The position numbers and the translations under genes were made by a program. From Halanaerobium kushneri (lineage in GTDB: Bacteria > Bacillota > Halanaerobiia > Halanaerobiales > Halanaerobiaceae): a stretch of 64,000 nucleotides of DNA. Of the stretch, positions 35,177 to 43,854 are shown piece after piece. Position 1 is the stretch's first letter. Each line of letters starts with the position of its first letter. The DNA is taken from the NCBI RefSeq assembly GCF_900156285.1, contig NZ_FTNC01000001.1:248001-312000 (forward strand), written 5' to 3'. The notes beneath the pieces are model-generated. The model saw only the letters and a program-made list of their open reading frames with translations, made no database searches and was not told the origin of the DNA.

Positions 35177-35951
35177 AATATAACTCTAATTCAGCTGAAA
35201 GTGAAACACTAATATTAACTTTTTGTTCTGCAAGAGGCACTTCAGAAAAATCTGCTGCTTCTGAACTTCTACTTAATGACCTTAAAGCATCACTGCCATA
35301 AATATTTTGCTGGCTAAAATTAAGCTCTTTTATTCTGTAATTTTCTTTGCCCAAATTTTCTGCCATGAAGGAGGCTTTTTCTTTAAGGCTGCTCAAGGCT
35401 GCTGCTGTAACTTCCTCTAATGCTTTTTCATTACTTTCTAAACGATAGTTTACATTAACAACTCTATTTGCCCCTGCATTCAGCAATCTACCAAGAAGAA
35501 CAGGCAATTCTCCTAAATTTTTTGAACTAAATTTTATCTGATTTTTCACCTGATAATAGGTTACTTTTTTTTCAACATTTTCTTCGTCCTGTTTTACATA
35601 TCTGGTATAGGGATAAACTCTAAAACCCTGTGTTTCTATTTTTTCCAGTTCTTGCGCCTCTAAAATAGTCATTAGATTACTCATTATTTTATTATTTGCT
35701 TCTACAGCAGCTGACTGCTCTGTGTCTTCATTTTCAAATCCAAGTACAACATCTACAATATCAGGATCATATTCCTGCTGCTGGCTGATACTTAAATTAG
35801 TAGTAATATAATCTTGATCTACTTTTTCTACTGATGTTTCTTTTTCTGCTTTTTCTACAGCTGGAGTATTAAAATACAGACCATTAACTACTATCACTGA
35901 TAATAAAATTAAAGCTATAAAAACTAAAAACATACCTACATTTCTGTTCAT
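35175..35951 (-). CDS. SIMPL-domain (DUF541) exported protein
   Basis: A 258-residue protein with an N-terminal membrane helix (about 7-27) lacking a clear signal-peptidase site, then a SIMPL/DUF541 domain. The domain is recognised by the early strand with DPDIVDVVLGFENEDTEQSA, the helix ANNKIMSNLMTIL, the mid strand with TQGFRVYPYTRY, and the late VNVNYRLESNEKALEEVTAAAL helix. Such proteins are anchored outside the cytoplasmic membrane and often described as outer-membrane or periplasmic oligomers, with unclear function. It follows exbD by 67 bases without a terminator and may belong to the TonB operon. A GGAGGGG site precedes the ATG. Confidence 0.83.
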   Translation of the reverse strand: MNRNVGMFLVFIALILLSVIVVNGLYFNTPAVEKAEKETSVEKVDQDYITTNLSISQQQEYDPDIVDVVLGFENEDTEQSAAVEANNKIMSNLMTILEAQELEKIETQGFRVYPYTRYVKQDEENVEKKVTYYQVKNQIKFSSKNLGELPVLLGRLLNAGANRVVNVNYRLESNEKALEEVTAAALSSLKEKASFMAENLGKENYRIKELNFSQQNIYGSDALRSLSRSSEAADFSEVPLAEQKVNISVSLSAELELY

Positions 35952-36018
35952 AATTACCCCTCCATTTACTAATAATGCTCTTTATTTGCTTATTAACTAA
36001 TCTCTTAATTATATAATT

Positions 36019-36441
36019 CTAATAAGATTGGTAAAATCCTTTTTTATTTTTTTCTCGAAGAGCAAAAGAAATATTTTGATAGCCGTTATTTTTAAATTTT
36101 TCTATAAGAAATACCAGTGAAGCAAAATTACTCTCCTGGTCAGCATAGATTTTAACTTTTTCTACCGGGCCAGCATTTAATTCAGCAAATAATTTATCCA
36201 GCTGCTGCCTGGTGTATTCATTTTCCTGATAATATATCTGGTTTTGTTGATCCAAAAAGATACTTATACTTTTCTGCTCAGAACTCTGACCGATACTGCT
36301 GTCCGGTATGGTAATATTATATAGGGCTTCTTCTCCCTGCAGTGTAGAAGATACTAAAAAGAAAATTAAAAGCAGAAAAACAATATCTATCATTGGAGCC
36401 AGATTTAAAGTTGAACTTTTCTTTTTAGACTGATATTTCAT
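36019..36441 (-). CDS. exbD: Biopolymer transport protein ExbD
   Basis: A 140-residue ExbD/TolR protein with one membrane helix and a periplasmic domain. The segment LAPMIDIVFLLLIFFLV carries the single membrane aspartate that takes up protons in the ExbB-ExbD motor. The basic N-terminus KYQSKKKSS is cytoplasmic. Length matches E. coli ExbD (141). The ATG overlaps the end of exbB and follows AAGGAGC. With exbB and tonB upstream it completes an energising complex for outer-membrane transport. A TolR role is possible by family alone, but tonB and a receptor are its neighbours. Confidence 0.93.
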   Translation of the reverse strand: MKYQSKKKSSTLNLAPMIDIVFLLLIFFLVSSTLQGEEALYNITIPDSSIGQSSEQKSISIFLDQQNQIYYQENEYTRQQLDKLFAELNAGPVEKVKIYADQESNFASLVFLIEKFKNNGYQNISFALREKNKKGFYQSY

Positions 36442-37057
36442 TATTATTCAGCTCCTTAATCTCTTTTTTATAAAGAATACTCTCACTTTCTAATCTTAAG
36501 TTATTGAGCTGATTATGGAGTTTTTCTATTTTAGCATAAAAATAGTGGTAAAAAGCCGCAGCAGGTATTGATATAATTAAGCCAGCAGCAGTGGTAAATA
36601 AAGCTTCTGAGATTCCTACTGCCATCTGCTCCGGACTGCCCCCAACACCTAAAACCTGAAATGTTTTGATCATCCCGCTCACTGTCCCCAGCAGACCTAT
36701 GGTTGGTGAAACCTGAGCAATAAAATTTAAAAATCCTAAATGTTTTTCAAGCTGTGGTAGTTTATCAACTTCTTCTGCATCGAGATATAAGTTAAACTCT
36801 TCTCTATTTTTTGGCTTTTTAGTTAAAGTATTACTATAAATCTCAGCAGCTATTCCTTTTTTATTATTTAAAATACTGGCTTTTTGTTTATTATCATTAA
36901 AATTAAGAACTGCCTCTAAATATTTATCCTTATTAATCTGTCTATAATTTAAAAAAAATATTATACTCCTCTCAAAAACTATAAAAATCATTAAAAATGC
37001 TGCTAAAAGTAGTGGGTATGCAGCAATACCTGCAGTTTCAATAAACTCTGTAATCAT
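36425..37057 (-). CDS. exbB: Biopolymer transport protein ExbB (MotA/TolQ/ExbB family)
   Basis: A 210-residue proton-channel subunit that pairs with ExbD to energise TonB. Three membrane helices are seen: YPLLLAAFLMIFIVF near the N-terminus, then FIAQVSPTIGLLGTVSGMI and ALFTTAAGLIISIPAAAFY, which hold the family signature around the Thr/Gly-rich channel helices. The longest frame adds five codons whose first bases form the GGAGG. The ATG at 37057 is eight bases after it. The gene begins 15 bases after the tonB stop. Confidence 0.94.
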   Translation of the reverse strand: MITEFIETAGIAAYPLLLAAFLMIFIVFERSIIFFLNYRQINKDKYLEAVLNFNDNKQKASILNNKKGIAAEIYSNTLTKKPKNREEFNLYLDAEEVDKLPQLEKHLGFLNFIAQVSPTIGLLGTVSGMIKTFQVLGVGGSPEQMAVGISEALFTTAAGLIISIPAAAFYHYFYAKIEKLHNQLNNLRLESESILYKKEIKELNNNEISV

Positions 37058-37072
37058 AAATTTTACCTCCAT

Positions 37073-38179
37073 TTAATTTAACTTAAAACGAATTGGCAGA
37101 TTAACAATTACCTCAACTTTATTACCATCTTTTTCTGCAGCTTCAAATCTCCAGTTGGAAACTGCACCAAGAGCAGCCTGATCAAAAGAATCATAACCCG
37201 AGCTCTGACTGATTTTTAAATCATGAGGCTTACCAGCTTTATCTATTCGCAAAGACATTATTACTTCACCTTCAATATTTCTTTTCCTCAAGTTAGAAGG
37301 ATATTCTGGCTGAGAATAATTTATTATTCCTGGTTTTTTAATTGAATTTGATCTGTCTTTTCTTAAATCATAAACTTTATTTTCCTGACTGACTTTATTT
37401 TGCTCCTCATTAGAATTAAGAGGACTATTAGCTGAAGCTTTATCTTCTGTTACACCCTTATCACGAGCTTTATTATTTTTTTCTTCAGAAATGCTGTCCT
37501 GATTTGATTGAATATCCTCTCTATCTTGATTCTTATTCTCTGCAATTTGATCAATATTTTCGTCTGCATCCGCCTCCAAATTGGCTATAAAACTATCTAA
37601 ATCAAATTTTTCTTTTTGATTGTTAGCTTCCGGTTGCTCAGATTTTTCTTTTTCTGGCTTATTTGATGAATTCTGAAGCCAGGCCGGCGGTTCATCTCTA
37701 TTATCTGCTGTAGTTTCTTTTTCTTCAGTTGTTTTGGCAGGTGGATCTTTCTCTTCTATAATTTCTGCATCAGTTTTCTGAACTTCCGGATTTTCCTGAA
37801 CCTCTAGCTCTTCCTCAATTTCTTGAGCCTCCGTAGTTTCTGTAGTTTCCATATTTTCTTGAGCTTCAACTTTTTTGACATTTTCTTTCTTTTTATCTCT
37901 AATTTCTTCGTCTCTTGGTTCTGAACTATTTTTATCTACTTCCTCTTCTGGCTCTAATTCTGCTGCCGGAGCATTTTCAGCTGAACTTTCTCTGCCAGCT
38001 TCATTCTGAGTATTTTCGGCAGGGTTATTAGAAGCAGATAATAATAGTTCAACCTTAACCTCATTTTTGTCTAAAGGTTTTATATCCTCTGCCAGAAGCC
38101 CTAAAGAACCAGCTTCCAGCAGCAGGATAAGGGATAATGATAAGAGGAAGGCAGTTAGATATATTAATTTTTGCTTCAT
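37073..38179 (-). CDS. tonB: TonB energy transducer with long acidic spacer
   Basis: A 368-residue TonB. An N-terminal membrane helix (about 4-28, LIYLTAFLLSLSLILLLEAG) anchors it. A spacer of about 240 residues, unusually rich in Glu, Asp, Asn, Lys and Ser and poor in Pro, leads to a C-terminal TonB domain with YPSNLRKRNIEGEVIMSL and SSGYDSFDQAALGAVSNWRF. The domain fold and length fit receptor-binding TonB. The longest frame starts at an ATG abutting AAAGG. The ATG at 38179, eight bases after AAAGGA, is preferred. It follows the receptor by 38 bases with no terminator. Confidence 0.9.
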   Translation of the reverse strand: MKQKLIYLTAFLLSLSLILLLEAGSLGLLAEDIKPLDKNEVKVELLLSASNNPAENTQNEAGRESSAENAPAAELEPEEEVDKNSSEPRDEEIRDKKKENVKKVEAQENMETTETTEAQEIEEELEVQENPEVQKTDAEIIEEKDPPAKTTEEKETTADNRDEPPAWLQNSSNKPEKEKSEQPEANNQKEKFDLDSFIANLEADADENIDQIAENKNQDREDIQSNQDSISEEKNNKARDKGVTEDKASANSPLNSNEEQNKVSQENKVYDLRKDRSNSIKKPGIINYSQPEYPSNLRKRNIEGEVIMSLRIDKAGKPHDLKISQSSGYDSFDQAALGAVSNWRFEAAEKDGNKVEVIVNLPIRFKLN

Positions 38180-38217
38180 TATCATCATCCTTTCTATAGG
38201 TTAATTTATAGGTTTAA

Positions 38218-40038
38218 CTAAAATTTGGTGCTGAGGTTAACCATAAAGTTACGACCAGGCATTGGATAGCCATCTACTACTTCATAGTCTTTATCGAAAA
38301 GATTGTTAATTTCAAAATCTAATTCTTTGCTTTCGCTTAAATCAGTAACTAATTTTAAATCAGAGATGAAATAAGAATCTACTTTACCTCCACCATAAGA
38401 GTTTGTTTCATCAACATAGCTATTGTCTAATACAAAATTATAATTTTCTTTGTCGTACTTTACATTTAATGCAAGCTGATTATAGGGCATATTTAATGAC
38501 TGACCGTCTACACTATCATCTCTAGCCTCTAAATAGGTATAGGCAAAATCAATAGTCCAATTATCATCAAAGCTTCTTGATGTTAATAACTCAATTCCTT
38601 TAATATCAGCTTCATCAATATTTTCCATCATAGATGTATTAGAATTATAAGTAATTAACTGCTCAAAATTTCTTTGGAAAAATGTAATTTCTCTTCTGCA
38701 GATTGAATCTAAATATTTAAATCCAAGATCAAAAGTTTTTCCTGATTCTGCCTTTAAATTTTCATTACCTCCAAAACCATATAAATCAAGAAATGTTGGA
38801 GCTCTATAAGCTTCTCCATAATTAAAATTAAAATTCCAGTTATCAGTTAATTCATAGATATAGCCAAATTTCGGGCTAAGATTTGCTCCATATTCATCAT
38901 GATCATCATATCTAGCACCATAAACAAAAATATTATTATTTAATCTAAACTTATCCTGAATATATAAGGCTTTGTTAAGATTTTCATGTGTATTATTAGT
39001 TGATAATTCATTATCTTCTACTTCATTTTCTATTATTTCAAAACCATAATTTATTGTGTGGTTATCAAAATTATAATTAGTTTCTTTAAAATTTAAACCT
39101 CTTTTTAAAATATCTACATCAGTTATATTATAACCTGCTGGTCCAAACATTGACGCTGGATATCTAGTCTTATCATACATCTCCCGCTCATTATTGTAGA
39201 CTAAAAGTGTTCTGTCTCTGTTTTTTAAATTTTGATCTAAAGAGATTCTAATGTTTTTATCCTGATCATCACGAAAACCATAATCATCATTTGCATCTGA
39301 ACCAGGATAATTCGATTCAGTATTATTATATCTGTATGTAAAATTTAAGTTAGATCTTTTACTGAGATTATATTTGTACTTGATAAAAATATCGTCCCGA
39401 TCTAAAGCTGACTTCTGATCAGGATCATCTCGATGTTCATCACTGCTCAATTTGTCGTAAGAAATAAATACTGAAGAGTTATCAAAATTATAATTTGTTG
39501 TCAGAATATAATTTTGAGTGTTATATGAGCCAAAACCAAAATTAACCTCTGTTTCATTATCTTTATCGGCAGCTTGAGTTACAATATTAATTACTCCACC
39601 CATAGCATTTGCTCCATAAATTGATGATGAGGCAGACTTAGAAATTTCAATTCGTTTAATAATAGAAATTGGTATATCCTCTAACCTAATAACCCCATCC
39701 TGAGGACTATTTAAAGGCTGTCCATCGAGTAAGTATAATATTTGATCCTGTCTTGCTCCTCTAATTATTACATCTTTTTTTCCAGTTAAGCCACTAAAAT
39801 TTTTAATATAAACTCCACCAGCATCCTGTAGAAGATCTGCTAAATTTCTGGCATTGCTAGCTTCTATCTCTTCCTGATCAATAACTTCAATACTGACTGG
39901 AGTCTCCATAATACTTTCCTGATAACGACTTGCTGTCACAACAATTTCATCCAATTCCATAACTTCTTCCTGGGCACTTACCGGCACTGCTAAAATCAAG
40001 AGTGCTGTAAGCATGACTAAAACTGTTTTCCTTAACAT
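38218..40038 (-). CDS. TonB-dependent outer-membrane receptor, probably for cobalamin (BtuB-like)
   Basis: A 606-residue receptor. A signal peptide (MLRKTVLVMLTALLILAVPVSA) precedes the TonB box MELDEIVVTASR. The plug domain (about 40-150) has NLADLLQDAGGVYIKN, IRGARQDQILYLLDGQP and SSIYGANAMGGVINIVT. A 22-strand-type barrel follows, ending in aromatic NLSTKF. The first 13 codons of the longest frame lie before AAGGAGG, so the ATG at 40038 is the start. A cobalamin riboswitch with a terminator stands directly upstream, the main reason to predict corrinoid uptake. No BtuFCD genes are in the window. It shows an outer membrane in an otherwise Firmicute genome. Confidence 0.93.
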   Translation of the reverse strand: MLRKTVLVMLTALLILAVPVSAQEEVMELDEIVVTASRYQESIMETPVSIEVIDQEEIEASNARNLADLLQDAGGVYIKNFSGLTGKKDVIIRGARQDQILYLLDGQPLNSPQDGVIRLEDIPISIIKRIEISKSASSSIYGANAMGGVINIVTQAADKDNETEVNFGFGSYNTQNYILTTNYNFDNSSVFISYDKLSSDEHRDDPDQKSALDRDDIFIKYKYNLSKRSNLNFTYRYNNTESNYPGSDANDDYGFRDDQDKNIRISLDQNLKNRDRTLLVYNNEREMYDKTRYPASMFGPAGYNITDVDILKRGLNFKETNYNFDNHTINYGFEIIENEVEDNELSTNNTHENLNKALYIQDKFRLNNNIFVYGARYDDHDEYGANLSPKFGYIYELTDNWNFNFNYGEAYRAPTFLDLYGFGGNENLKAESGKTFDLGFKYLDSICRREITFFQRNFEQLITYNSNTSMMENIDEADIKGIELLTSRSFDDNWTIDFAYTYLEARDDSVDGQSLNMPYNQLALNVKYDKENYNFVLDNSYVDETNSYGGGKVDSYFISDLKLVTDLSESKELDFEINNLFDKDYEVVDGYPMPGRNFMVNLSTKF

Positions 40039-40099
40039 AAATAATTCCTCCTTAAGTTTTTGTCTGCTCACAGCCACCTAAGACAAAAAAGGCTAAATA

Positions 40100-40137
40100 A
40101 ATAGAAAAAGACACCCTAAGGATACATTGAGGGTGTC
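40100..40137 (-). terminator. Terminator of the cobalamin riboswitch
   Basis: GACACCCT and AGGGTGTC pair over eight bases (40110-40137) and are followed by TTTTTCTATTTATTT on the minus strand. It lies between the aptamer and the receptor gene, the layout of a transcription-terminating OFF switch. Confidence 0.88.
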
Positions 40138-40154
40138 ATAATAGATATAGTTAG

Positions 40155-40349
40155 CCCACAACCAGTCCTGTCTCGAAGATGGCTGCCATCCTTTCAGGCA
40201 GGTCTCCTGACTTTACAGCTTTACCGATTTACCTTCCCCAGCACTATTGATGAGTGAGTGGTAATTAATCGGCCTACTGATTAACAGTGGCGGACCCGTT
40301 CAGGAATTTCACCTGATTCCCTATTATCTTCTAATTTAAAGAAGCACCT
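40155..40349 (-). promoter_or_regulatory. Cobalamin (B12) riboswitch
   Basis: On the minus strand the conserved aptamer blocks run in order: AGGTGC at the 5' end, AATAGGGAATCAGGTGAAAT, CCTGAACGGGTCCGCCACTG, GCTGGGGAAGGTAAAT, and GTCAGGAGACCTGCCTG. The GCCACTG core and the GTCAGGAGACCTGCC arm are the textbook B12-element features. Adenosyl- or methylcobalamin binding would favour the downstream terminator and switch off the receptor, and probably tonB, exbB and exbD as well. Confidence 0.95.
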
Positions 40350-40584
40350 AAAAAGAGAACATTATTTTCTTTTCTAATAAATAATATTCTTTAAATTTAG
40401 CTGAATTCCTTTAATTAATTTTTAATATTGCAAAATAATTATCTTTTGAATATTATAGAAATTACTTATTTAGATATGTCATTATTTATCCTCTCCCAGA
40501 TTATAATAAAAAAATAATTTTTATGCAGGAGTTTCTATATTTTTACATAATTATATAATATATTCTATTTAAGGAGGTATTTTG
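40350..40584. other. Divergent intergenic region between the B12 riboswitch and yraN
   Basis: A very AT-rich stretch of 235 bases with no open frame. The plus strand holds TTGCAA, 17 bases, TATTAT (40428-40456), a fair promoter for yraN-comM. On the minus strand TTCAAA, 17 bases, TATTAA across the same place is a weaker candidate for the riboswitch transcript, so the two promoters may overlap. Confidence 0.5.
40428..40456 (+). promoter_or_regulatory. Probable sigma-A promoter of yraN-comM
   Basis: TTGCAA, a 17-base spacer and TATTAT on the plus strand, about 120 bases before yraN. The first hexamer matches four of six consensus bases. Confidence 0.55.
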
Positions 40585-40950
40585 ATGGCTTTACACAATA
40601 AAATTGGAAAAATCGGTGAAGATATTGCAGTAAAATATTTAAGACAGGAGGGTTATTATATTATTGAAAGGAATTATAGAAATAAATTTGGAGAAATTGA
40701 TATTATCGCTGCTAAAAATAATTACACAATTTTTATTGAAGTTAAGAGCCGCAGCTCCGAAAATTATATTGAGCTGGCCCAATCTCTTTATTATAAACAA
40801 ATTGCTCACCTGCGTCGAGCCGCTATCTTTTATTTTTCTGAAAAAAACATCCATTTAAGTTTAATCCGTTTTGACCTGATTGCTTTAAAAATTGATCCTG
40901 CTGCCAGAAGAATTGATAAATTGAAACATTTTAAAAATATAATTGACTAA
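40585..40950 (+). CDS. YraN/UPF0102 family nuclease-fold protein
   Basis: A 121-residue UPF0102 protein with the restriction-endonuclease-like core: KIGEDIAVKYLRQEGY, ERNYRNKFGEIDIIA with the metal-binding Asp, and FIEVKSRSS with the catalytic Glu-x-Lys. Family members are predicted Holliday-junction-type endonucleases, but their role is not established. The longest frame starts one TTG codon earlier; the ATG at 40585 lies seven bases after AAGGAGG. It precedes comM, a DNA-uptake and recombination helicase family, on the same strand, a common pairing in Firmicutes and Proteobacteria. Confidence 0.93.
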   Translation: MALHNKIGKIGEDIAVKYLRQEGYYIIERNYRNKFGEIDIIAAKNNYTIFIEVKSRSSENYIELAQSLYYKQIAHLRRAAIFYFSEKNIHLSLIRFDLIALKIDPAARRIDKLKHFKNIID

Positions 40951-41015
40951 ATTAAATTATAAGAATTTAAGTAACTAAAAATATAATATACATTTATTGG
41001 GAAGGAGAAATCTAA

Positions 41016-42539
41016 ATGTATTCCTATCTTTATTCAGCTGTTATTTATGGTGTTAAAGCAGAAATGGTAAAAGTTGAAGTAGATATTTCAAGAGGGCTAC
41101 CCAGTTTTAATATTGTAGGTCTGGCCGGAAAAACTGTTAGAGAATCAGCTAAAAGAGTCCGCTCAGCAATTATTAATTCTGGTTTTGAATGGCCAGTCAA
41201 AAAAATTACTGTTAATCTGGCCCCGGGAAATATTAATAAATATGGATCTCATTTTGACCTGGCAATAGCTGCAGTGCTGCTTGAATGTTCGGGACAGATT
41301 AATATTAAAAATAAAAAAAATAAATTTTTTGCTGGAGAATTAAATTTAAATGGTAATATTAATCATGTAAAAGGACTACTCTCCATGCTGCTTGCCGCTT
41401 CCAAAAATAATTATCTCCAGGCTATTATACCTCAGGCAAATCAAAAAGAAGCCCTGCTGGTTAAAAATTTAACACCATTTTTGCTTAAGCATCTGCGTGA
41501 TGTTAATAATTTAGAAGCAGCAGAAAAAAATAATTTTATATCTGATTCAAATCAAAATTCTACTCTAAACTATCCAGAGTTAAGTCAGATCAGAGGTCAA
41601 AAAAATGCTAAAAATGCTCTAATCACAGCTGCAGCTGGCGGACACAATTTACTTTTGATTGGGCCTCCGGGCTGCGGTAAAACTGTTCTGGCAGAATCAA
41701 TAGTAAAATTGCTGGCCCCACTCAACAAAAAAGAACTGCTGGAAACAGCCTCTATCTACAGTATTAATAATAACTTGAAAGAACTCAATTTAGAAAAGAA
41801 ATACCGTCCTTTTATCGCTCCTCACCATTCTATTACCTCGGCTGCTCTAATTGGTGGAGGTCAGATACCAGTACCTGGAGAAATATCTCTGGCTCATAAT
41901 GGTGTCCTCTTTTTGGATGAGCTGCCGGAATTCAAAAATTCTGTTCTGGCAAATCTAAGAGAACCACTGGAAAAAAAGGAAATTAAAATTGTCCGCCAGC
42001 AGGGAAGTTACTATTTCCCAGCAAATTTTCAGTTTGTAGCTGCAATGAATCCCTGCCCCTGCGGTTTTGCAGGAGTTAAAGATAGAGAATGTAAGTGTTC
42101 AGAAAGAGATATTGTCCGCTATCAGCAGAAACTATCAGGACCACTAAAAGATAGGATTGATCTACAAATTGAAGTTCTTCCTTTAAAAAAAGATGAAATC
42201 CTAACTAAAAATATCCCCGAAAAAGAAGTTAATTATCTTAAGAAAATAAAAAAAGCCCGCTTAATGCAGGCTCAACGATATGAAAAAACAAAAATAAAGA
42301 AAAATTCGGAATTGATGTTAGAAGATATAGAAAAATACTGTCAGCCTGACAGGAGAGGTAAAAAAGTTTTAAACCAGGCCTATGAGAACCTCAAATTAAG
42401 TGTTCGTGGTTATATAAGGCTAATGAGAGTAGCCCGAACTATTGCTGATTTAAACTCCAATTCTAAAATTACAGAATCCGATCTGATTAAAGCTATTGAC
42501 TTTCGCTGGTATGCTGAAAAATCAGAAATGCTGCTTTAG
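41016..42539 (+). CDS. comM: ComM/YifB family AAA+ ATPase (Mg-chelatase-like)
   Basis: A 507-residue ATPase. Proteobacterial ComM is a hexameric helicase aiding branch migration in natural transformation. An N-terminal S5-fold lobe (GVKAEMVKVEVDISRGLPSF, GLAGKTVRESAKRVRSA) is followed by the AAA+ module with Walker A LLIGPPGCGKTVLAESI, Walker B GVLFLDELPEF and sensor AAMNPCPCGF. Cysteines in PCPCG and CKCSE form a likely zinc site. The C-terminal Mg-chelatase domain ends near SVRGYIRLMRVARTIADL. GAAGGAG precedes the ATG. Its 3' end overlaps the convergent queT gene by 18 bases. Confidence 0.94.
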   Translation: MYSYLYSAVIYGVKAEMVKVEVDISRGLPSFNIVGLAGKTVRESAKRVRSAIINSGFEWPVKKITVNLAPGNINKYGSHFDLAIAAVLLECSGQINIKNKKNKFFAGELNLNGNINHVKGLLSMLLAASKNNYLQAIIPQANQKEALLVKNLTPFLLKHLRDVNNLEAAEKNNFISDSNQNSTLNYPELSQIRGQKNAKNALITAAAGGHNLLLIGPPGCGKTVLAESIVKLLAPLNKKELLETASIYSINNNLKELNLEKKYRPFIAPHHSITSAALIGGGQIPVPGEISLAHNGVLFLDELPEFKNSVLANLREPLEKKEIKIVRQQGSYYFPANFQFVAAMNPCPCGFAGVKDRECKCSERDIVRYQQKLSGPLKDRIDLQIEVLPLKKDEILTKNIPEKEVNYLKKIKKARLMQAQRYEKTKIKKNSELMLEDIEKYCQPDRRGKKVLNQAYENLKLSVRGYIRLMRVARTIADLNSNSKITESDLIKAIDFRWYAEKSEMLL

Positions 42540-42968
42540 ATATCTAATTAAGGGTACACCAAGGATTAAAACAACAGCTGCCTCACTTAGACCAATCTGG
42601 ATTACATTTAACCAATAAGGCAGTTCAAATAAAATATGAAGATAGATGCTGATCAAAAATGCGTTAAATAAAATTGGACTTAAATAGGCAAAAATATTAT
42701 CACTATTTTTGTAGGTAACATAAGCCGCCAGCAAAGTAACCAGACTACCACCAATTATATCTACTAAACCAAGCCCTCCAATAATATTGGCCAGCAGTAC
42801 TCCTAAAAATAAAGCAGGAACTGCTTCCGGAAATAAAATTGGCAATACAGTTAAAGCTTCAGCAGCTCTAAACTGAATCGGACCAAAACTTATTGGAGCT
42901 AAAAAATAAGTTATAACTACATATAGAGCAGTAATAGCTGCACCGCGGGCTAATCTTTTTGTATTCAT
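42522..42968 (-). CDS. queT: QueT family transporter (predicted queuosine-precursor uptake)
   Basis: A 148-residue membrane protein with about five hydrophobic helices, predicted to be the substrate-binding S component of an ECF-type transporter. The start RLARGAAITALYVVITYFLAP and the FGPIQFRAAEALTVLPILFPEAVPALFLG block (split here by family convention) are characteristic of QueT. Many QueT genes are under preQ1 riboswitches; none is seen in the 73 bases upstream. It follows rnhB on the minus strand with an AAAGGAGATG site and overlaps the end of comM. No ECF ATPase or T component lies nearby. Confidence 0.88.
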   Translation of the reverse strand: MNTKRLARGAAITALYVVITYFLAPISFGPIQFRAAEALTVLPILFPEAVPALFLGVLLANIIGGLGLVDIIGGSLVTLLAAYVTYKNSDNIFAYLSPILFNAFLISIYLHILFELPYWLNVIQIGLSEAAVVLILGVPLIRYLKQHF

Positions 42969-43041
42969 TTTTCATCTCCTTTCAAAAAAATTGTAACTTT
43001 CTATTTTAAACAAATAATAAATTTTTAAATCAAAATCAATA

Positions 43042-43854
43042 CTATTCAGGAACTCGGCCAAAGGATTTACGATGGATTGGAGAAGAGCCATATTTTTCTA
43101 AAGCAGCAATATGTTCAGCTGTACCGTAGCCCTTATTTGATTTAAAATTATACTGAGGAAATTTTTCTGCATATTCAAAAATAATATTATCTCTCGTTAC
43201 TTTGGCAATAATTGAAGCAGCTGCAATAGCATTTACATCTGCATCTCCATTAATAACTGCTTTTTGCTCCACTGTTAAATTAGGGATAACCGCATTTCCA
43301 TCAACAAGTAGAAGTTCAGGATTTTGATCCAGCTCTGGCAGCAGATCTTTAACTGCTCTCTTCATAGCAACAAAGGTCGCCTCCCTAATATTATACTTAT
43401 CTATTTCACTACTTGAAGCCTGGCCAATCCCAACCTTTGCTCTGGCTTTGATTTTTGAAAATAAGATTTCTCTTTTCTTTTTAGATAACTTTTTAGAATC
43501 ATCCAAACCATAAATCTTCGCTTCAGGATCCAGTACCACTGCAGCAGCTACTACAGGACCTGCCAGAGGTCCTCTACCGGCCTCATCCAGACCAACAATT
43601 ACCTGATAGCCTTCAGCGGCAAGCTCAGTTTCAAGCTGGTTCATCTGCTCCCACTTAGCCCTGATTTTTTGCTGCTTTTTTATTTTACGCTCCAACCTGG
43701 CAGCTATCTTTTGAACTCCCTTACGAGAATCCTGATTTAGAATTTCGATTATTTTAGGCAGCTCCTTTTTAACTTTCAGCTCAGAAGTAAATTTTTTTAC
43801 TTCTTTAACAGTCAGCTGACTGAATTCTGGTAAATTCAAATCATTATTTTTCAT
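43042..43854 (-). CDS. rnhB: Ribonuclease HII
   Basis: A 270-residue enzyme that cuts RNA in RNA-DNA hybrids and single ribonucleotides in DNA. The catalytic domain opens VIVGLDEAGRGPLAGPVVAA, giving the Asp-Glu pair, followed by GLDDSKKLSKKKRE and LLVDGNAVIPN. HRKSFGRVPE forms the C-terminus. A Firmicute-style N-terminal extension of about 70 basic residues precedes the core. Its ATG overlaps the last codons of rbgA, as in the rplS-rbgA-rnhB order of Bacillus. Confidence 0.96.
   Translation of the reverse strand: MKNNDLNLPEFSQLTVKEVKKFTSELKVKKELPKIIEILNQDSRKGVQKIAARLERKIKKQQKIRAKWEQMNQLETELAAEGYQVIVGLDEAGRGPLAGPVVAAAVVLDPEAKIYGLDDSKKLSKKKREILFSKIKARAKVGIGQASSSEIDKYNIREATFVAMKRAVKDLLPELDQNPELLLVDGNAVIPNLTVEQKAVINGDADVNAIAAASIIAKVTRDNIIFEYAEKFPQYNFKSNKGYGTAEHIAALEKYGSSPIHRKSFGRVPE

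Noticed and set aside
42969-43041. preQ1 riboswitch upstream of queT
   Set aside because: The 73-base gap lacks the conserved preQ1-I aptamer sequence and any terminator hairpin.
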